A stretch of DNA of 64,000 bases from positions 1-64,000 of the forward strand of contig OZ245920.1 in the NCBI GenBank assembly GCA_965229685.1, given 5' to 3'. Within the stretch, counting starts at the first letter, position 1; each line of letters begins with the position of its first letter. The stretch comes from Pacificispira sp033344895. Lineage in GTDB: Bacteria; Pseudomonadota; Alphaproteobacteria; UBA8366; Aestuariispiraceae. The translations under genes and the position numbers were made by a program. The notes under the pieces were generated by a model. The model had not been told where the DNA came from and did not search any database. It was given only the letters and a program-made list of their open reading frames with translations. Shown here one piece after another: positions 62,531 to 64,000 of this stretch.

Positions 62531-64000
62531 ATGGAGCAGACGATCGAACTGCCGGCCCTGCGCCGGGCGGCGGAGCTTTCCCCGAACACGATCGATCCCG
62601 AGACGCGCAGCGTCGAGGTCATCTGGTCGACCGGCGCCCGGGTCCGCCGCATGTCGCTTTTCGGCGATCCGCATGACGAGGAGCTGAGCATGGCGCCCGA
62701 CCATGTGCGGCTCGAACGGCTGAACAACGGCGCGCCGTTCCTGAAGGTCCACGACGCGGGCGATCTCGATGCGGTGATCGGCTCGGTCGTGCCGGGCTCG
62801 GCGCGGATCGAGAACGGGCAGGGCATCGCCCGGATCCGGATCTCCGAGCGCGATGCGGTCGGCGACATCTGGCGCGACATCGAGGCCGGGCACATCCGTG
62901 CGGTCTCCATCGGCTACCAGGTCCACCGCTACGAGGTCTCGAAGCCTGAAGGCGGCCGTGAGCTCTGGCGCGCGGTCGACTGGACGCCGTTCGAGATCTC
63001 CGCCGTGCCGGTGGGCGCCGATCCCGCCGCCGGCTTCCGTTCCCGCGACCCACTCGAGCCTTGCGTCCTGCATCGCAGCGCCGCGGGCCAACCCAAGCAG
63101 AGGACCACTGTGATGCACGATACCGACCGGACCGAAGAGACGACCCGCGACGCGACCGATGCGCCTGCGGAGAAGACCATCGAGAAGACCACCGAGGCGA
63201 AGGACGCCGGGACCCGCCAGCAGCCGAAGGAGACGGCCGCCCGCAGCCAGCCGAAGGCCGAGCCCGATCCGAAGTCGGAGGACCGGACCCGCGGCGTAGA
63301 CGCCGATGCGCTGGTGACCGAGGCCCGCGCGCAGGAGCGCGAGCGCGTCTCCACCATCCACGGTCTCGCCGAGAAGCTCCATCTCGAACGCGGCTTCGCC
63401 GACGACCTGATCAAGCGTGGCGTCTCCATCGACGAGGCCCGCCGGCTGATCCTCGACCAGGTCGCGGCGCAGTCAGACGAGACCCGGACCTTTGGCCATG
63501 TCTCGGTACCGCTGGGCGGACGCGATGCGACGGTGACCCGCCGCGAGGCCGTCGCCAACGCGCTGCTCCACCGCTACAGCCCGACGCTGTTCCCGCTGGA
63601 GGATGCGGCCCGCGAGTATCGCGGCATGACCCTGATGGAGCTCGCCCGCGAGAGCCTGGAGACGGTGGGGGCCAGCACGCGCGGGCTCTCCCGCGACGAG
63701 GTGGCGACCCGGGCGCTGCACTCGACCTCGGACTTCCCCGAGATCCTCGCGGCGGTCACCAACAAGACGCTCCGGCAGGCCTATGAAGCCTATCCGCGGA
63801 CCTTCCCGCTGTTCTGCCGTCAGGTGCTCGCCACCGACTTCAAGGCGATGCACCGGGTCCAGCTCGGCGAGGCGCCCCAGCTCCTGAAGGTGGGCGAGAG
63901 CGGCGAGTTCAAGCGCGGCACGCTGGGCGAGTCGAAGGAGAGCTATCGCATCGAGACCTATGGCCGCGTGGTCGCCATCACCCGGCAGGTGCTGATCAAC
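62531..64000 (+). CDS. Prohead protease-major capsid protein fusion (partial)
   Basis: 490 codons open to the window edge with no stop. The N-terminal part (about 1-170) is the prohead protease: VKVHDAGD with a candidate catalytic His, then AGHIRAVSIGYQV carrying the candidate serine. A charged, Glu/Lys/Pro-rich linker follows (about 195-255, including ETTRDATDAPAEKTIEKTTE), then a scaffold-like helix and the start of the major capsid domain (EILAAVTNKTLRQAYEAYPR, MHRVQLGEAPQLLKVGESGE, RVVAITRQVLIN). The protease would self-cleave to release the capsid subunit. The fusion is a known form in some phages. Confidence 0.85.
   Translation, partial: MEQTIELPALRRAAELSPNTIDPETRSVEVIWSTGARVRRMSLFGDPHDEELSMAPDHVRLERLNNGAPFLKVHDAGDLDAVIGSVVPGSARIENGQGIARIRISERDAVGDIWRDIEAGHIRAVSIGYQVHRYEVSKPEGGRELWRAVDWTPFEISAVPVGADPAAGFRSRDPLEPCVLHRSAAGQPKQRTTVMHDTDRTEETTRDATDAPAEKTIEKTTEAKDAGTRQQPKETAARSQPKAEPDPKSEDRTRGVDADALVTEARAQERERVSTIHGLAEKLHLERGFADDLIKRGVSIDEARRLILDQVAAQSDETRTFGHVSVPLGGRDATVTRREAVANALLHRYSPTLFPLEDAAREYRGMTLMELARESLETVGASTRGLSRDEVATRALHSTSDFPEILAAVTNKTLRQAYEAYPRTFPLFCRQVLATDFKAMHRVQLGEAPQLLKVGESGEFKRGTLGESKESYRIETYGRVVAITRQVLIN

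Larger units (their letters stand above)
41419..64000. mobile_element. Lambda-type prophage, right end outside the window
   Basis: Continuous phage gene set: serine recombinase, recombination and replication genes, terminases, portal and capsid. Structural genes continue past the window edge. The left limit is near the recombinase operon at about 41.3-41.4 kb, unless the defence genes are part of it. Confidence 0.9.

Noticed and set aside
60860..63382. 840-codon antisense frame across portal and capsid genes
   Set aside because: It lies opposite clearly recognised phage structural genes and shows only low-complexity, Arg/Gly/Leu-rich sequence.

Overview
The window is a high-GC chromosome segment from an alphaproteobacterium, probably of the Rhodospirillales or a related marine or soil lineage. 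Support for this is the mix of an IclR-controlled protocatechuate pathway, a branched-chain-type ABC transporter beside it, hydantoinase A/B and non-pyrrolysine MttB catabolic genes, heme A synthase, and a lambda-type prophage with alphaproteobacterial gene families. No species can be named from the sequence alone.

Region 1 (1-12.9 kb) is an aromatic-acid catabolic block. It holds the end of a liv-type ABC transporter (livG end, livF), then pcaC-pcaH-pcaG and a DUF849/BKACE enzyme, then pobA facing left. A Rieske oxygenase, a glutamine-synthetase-like ligase, an IclR regulator and an XRE-cupin regulator follow. Matching GTTCG/CGAAC triple operators lie in front of pcaC and between pobA and the Rieske gene, which ties the block to one PcaR/PobR-type IclR protein. 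A two-gene, visibly AT-rich island of unknown function (3.7-7.25 kb) is inserted between the BKACE gene and pobA.

Region 2 (13-24.4 kb) holds a lipoprotein and then a long leftward catabolic set: hyuA-hyuB, kbl-tdh, an MttB-like methyltransferase, a LysR regulator and a split UxaA/SuyAB-type lyase. Region 3 (24.5-36.3 kb) is mostly housekeeping and signalling: a soluble chemoreceptor with its sensor at the C-terminus, a DoxX protein, ctaA, a propeller-like lipoprotein, a GNAT, an enolase-superfamily dehydratase, a Cache-GGDEF cyclase, lepA, a small membrane protein and tRNA-Ser(GGA).

Region 4 (36.3-41.3 kb), directly after the tRNA, is a defence island: a McrBC-like ATPase/nuclease pair, and a compact restriction-modification-like pair (GIY-YIG nuclease plus a methyltransferase with a fused ribbon-helix-helix domain).

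Region 5 (41.4 kb to the window end) is a prophage cut by the window edge. Its leftward operon runs from a sigma-like factor through a Sak4-like recombinase, a helicase and a DUF2924 protein to a serine recombinase. A separate two-gene cassette with its own terminator (48.2-50.5 kb) looks like cargo. The rightward genes cover a Cas4-like nuclease, a primase-helicase, a RuvC-like resolvase, a ParB-methyltransferase, terminases, a gpW-like protein, the portal and a protease-capsid fusion. Two repeat clusters (54.07-54.17 and 55.33-55.45 kb) look like an origin and an operator. The best candidates for undescribed biology are the AT-rich pair at 3.9-7.2 kb, the prophage cassette at 48.2-50.5 kb and the RHH-methyltransferase/GIY-YIG pair.
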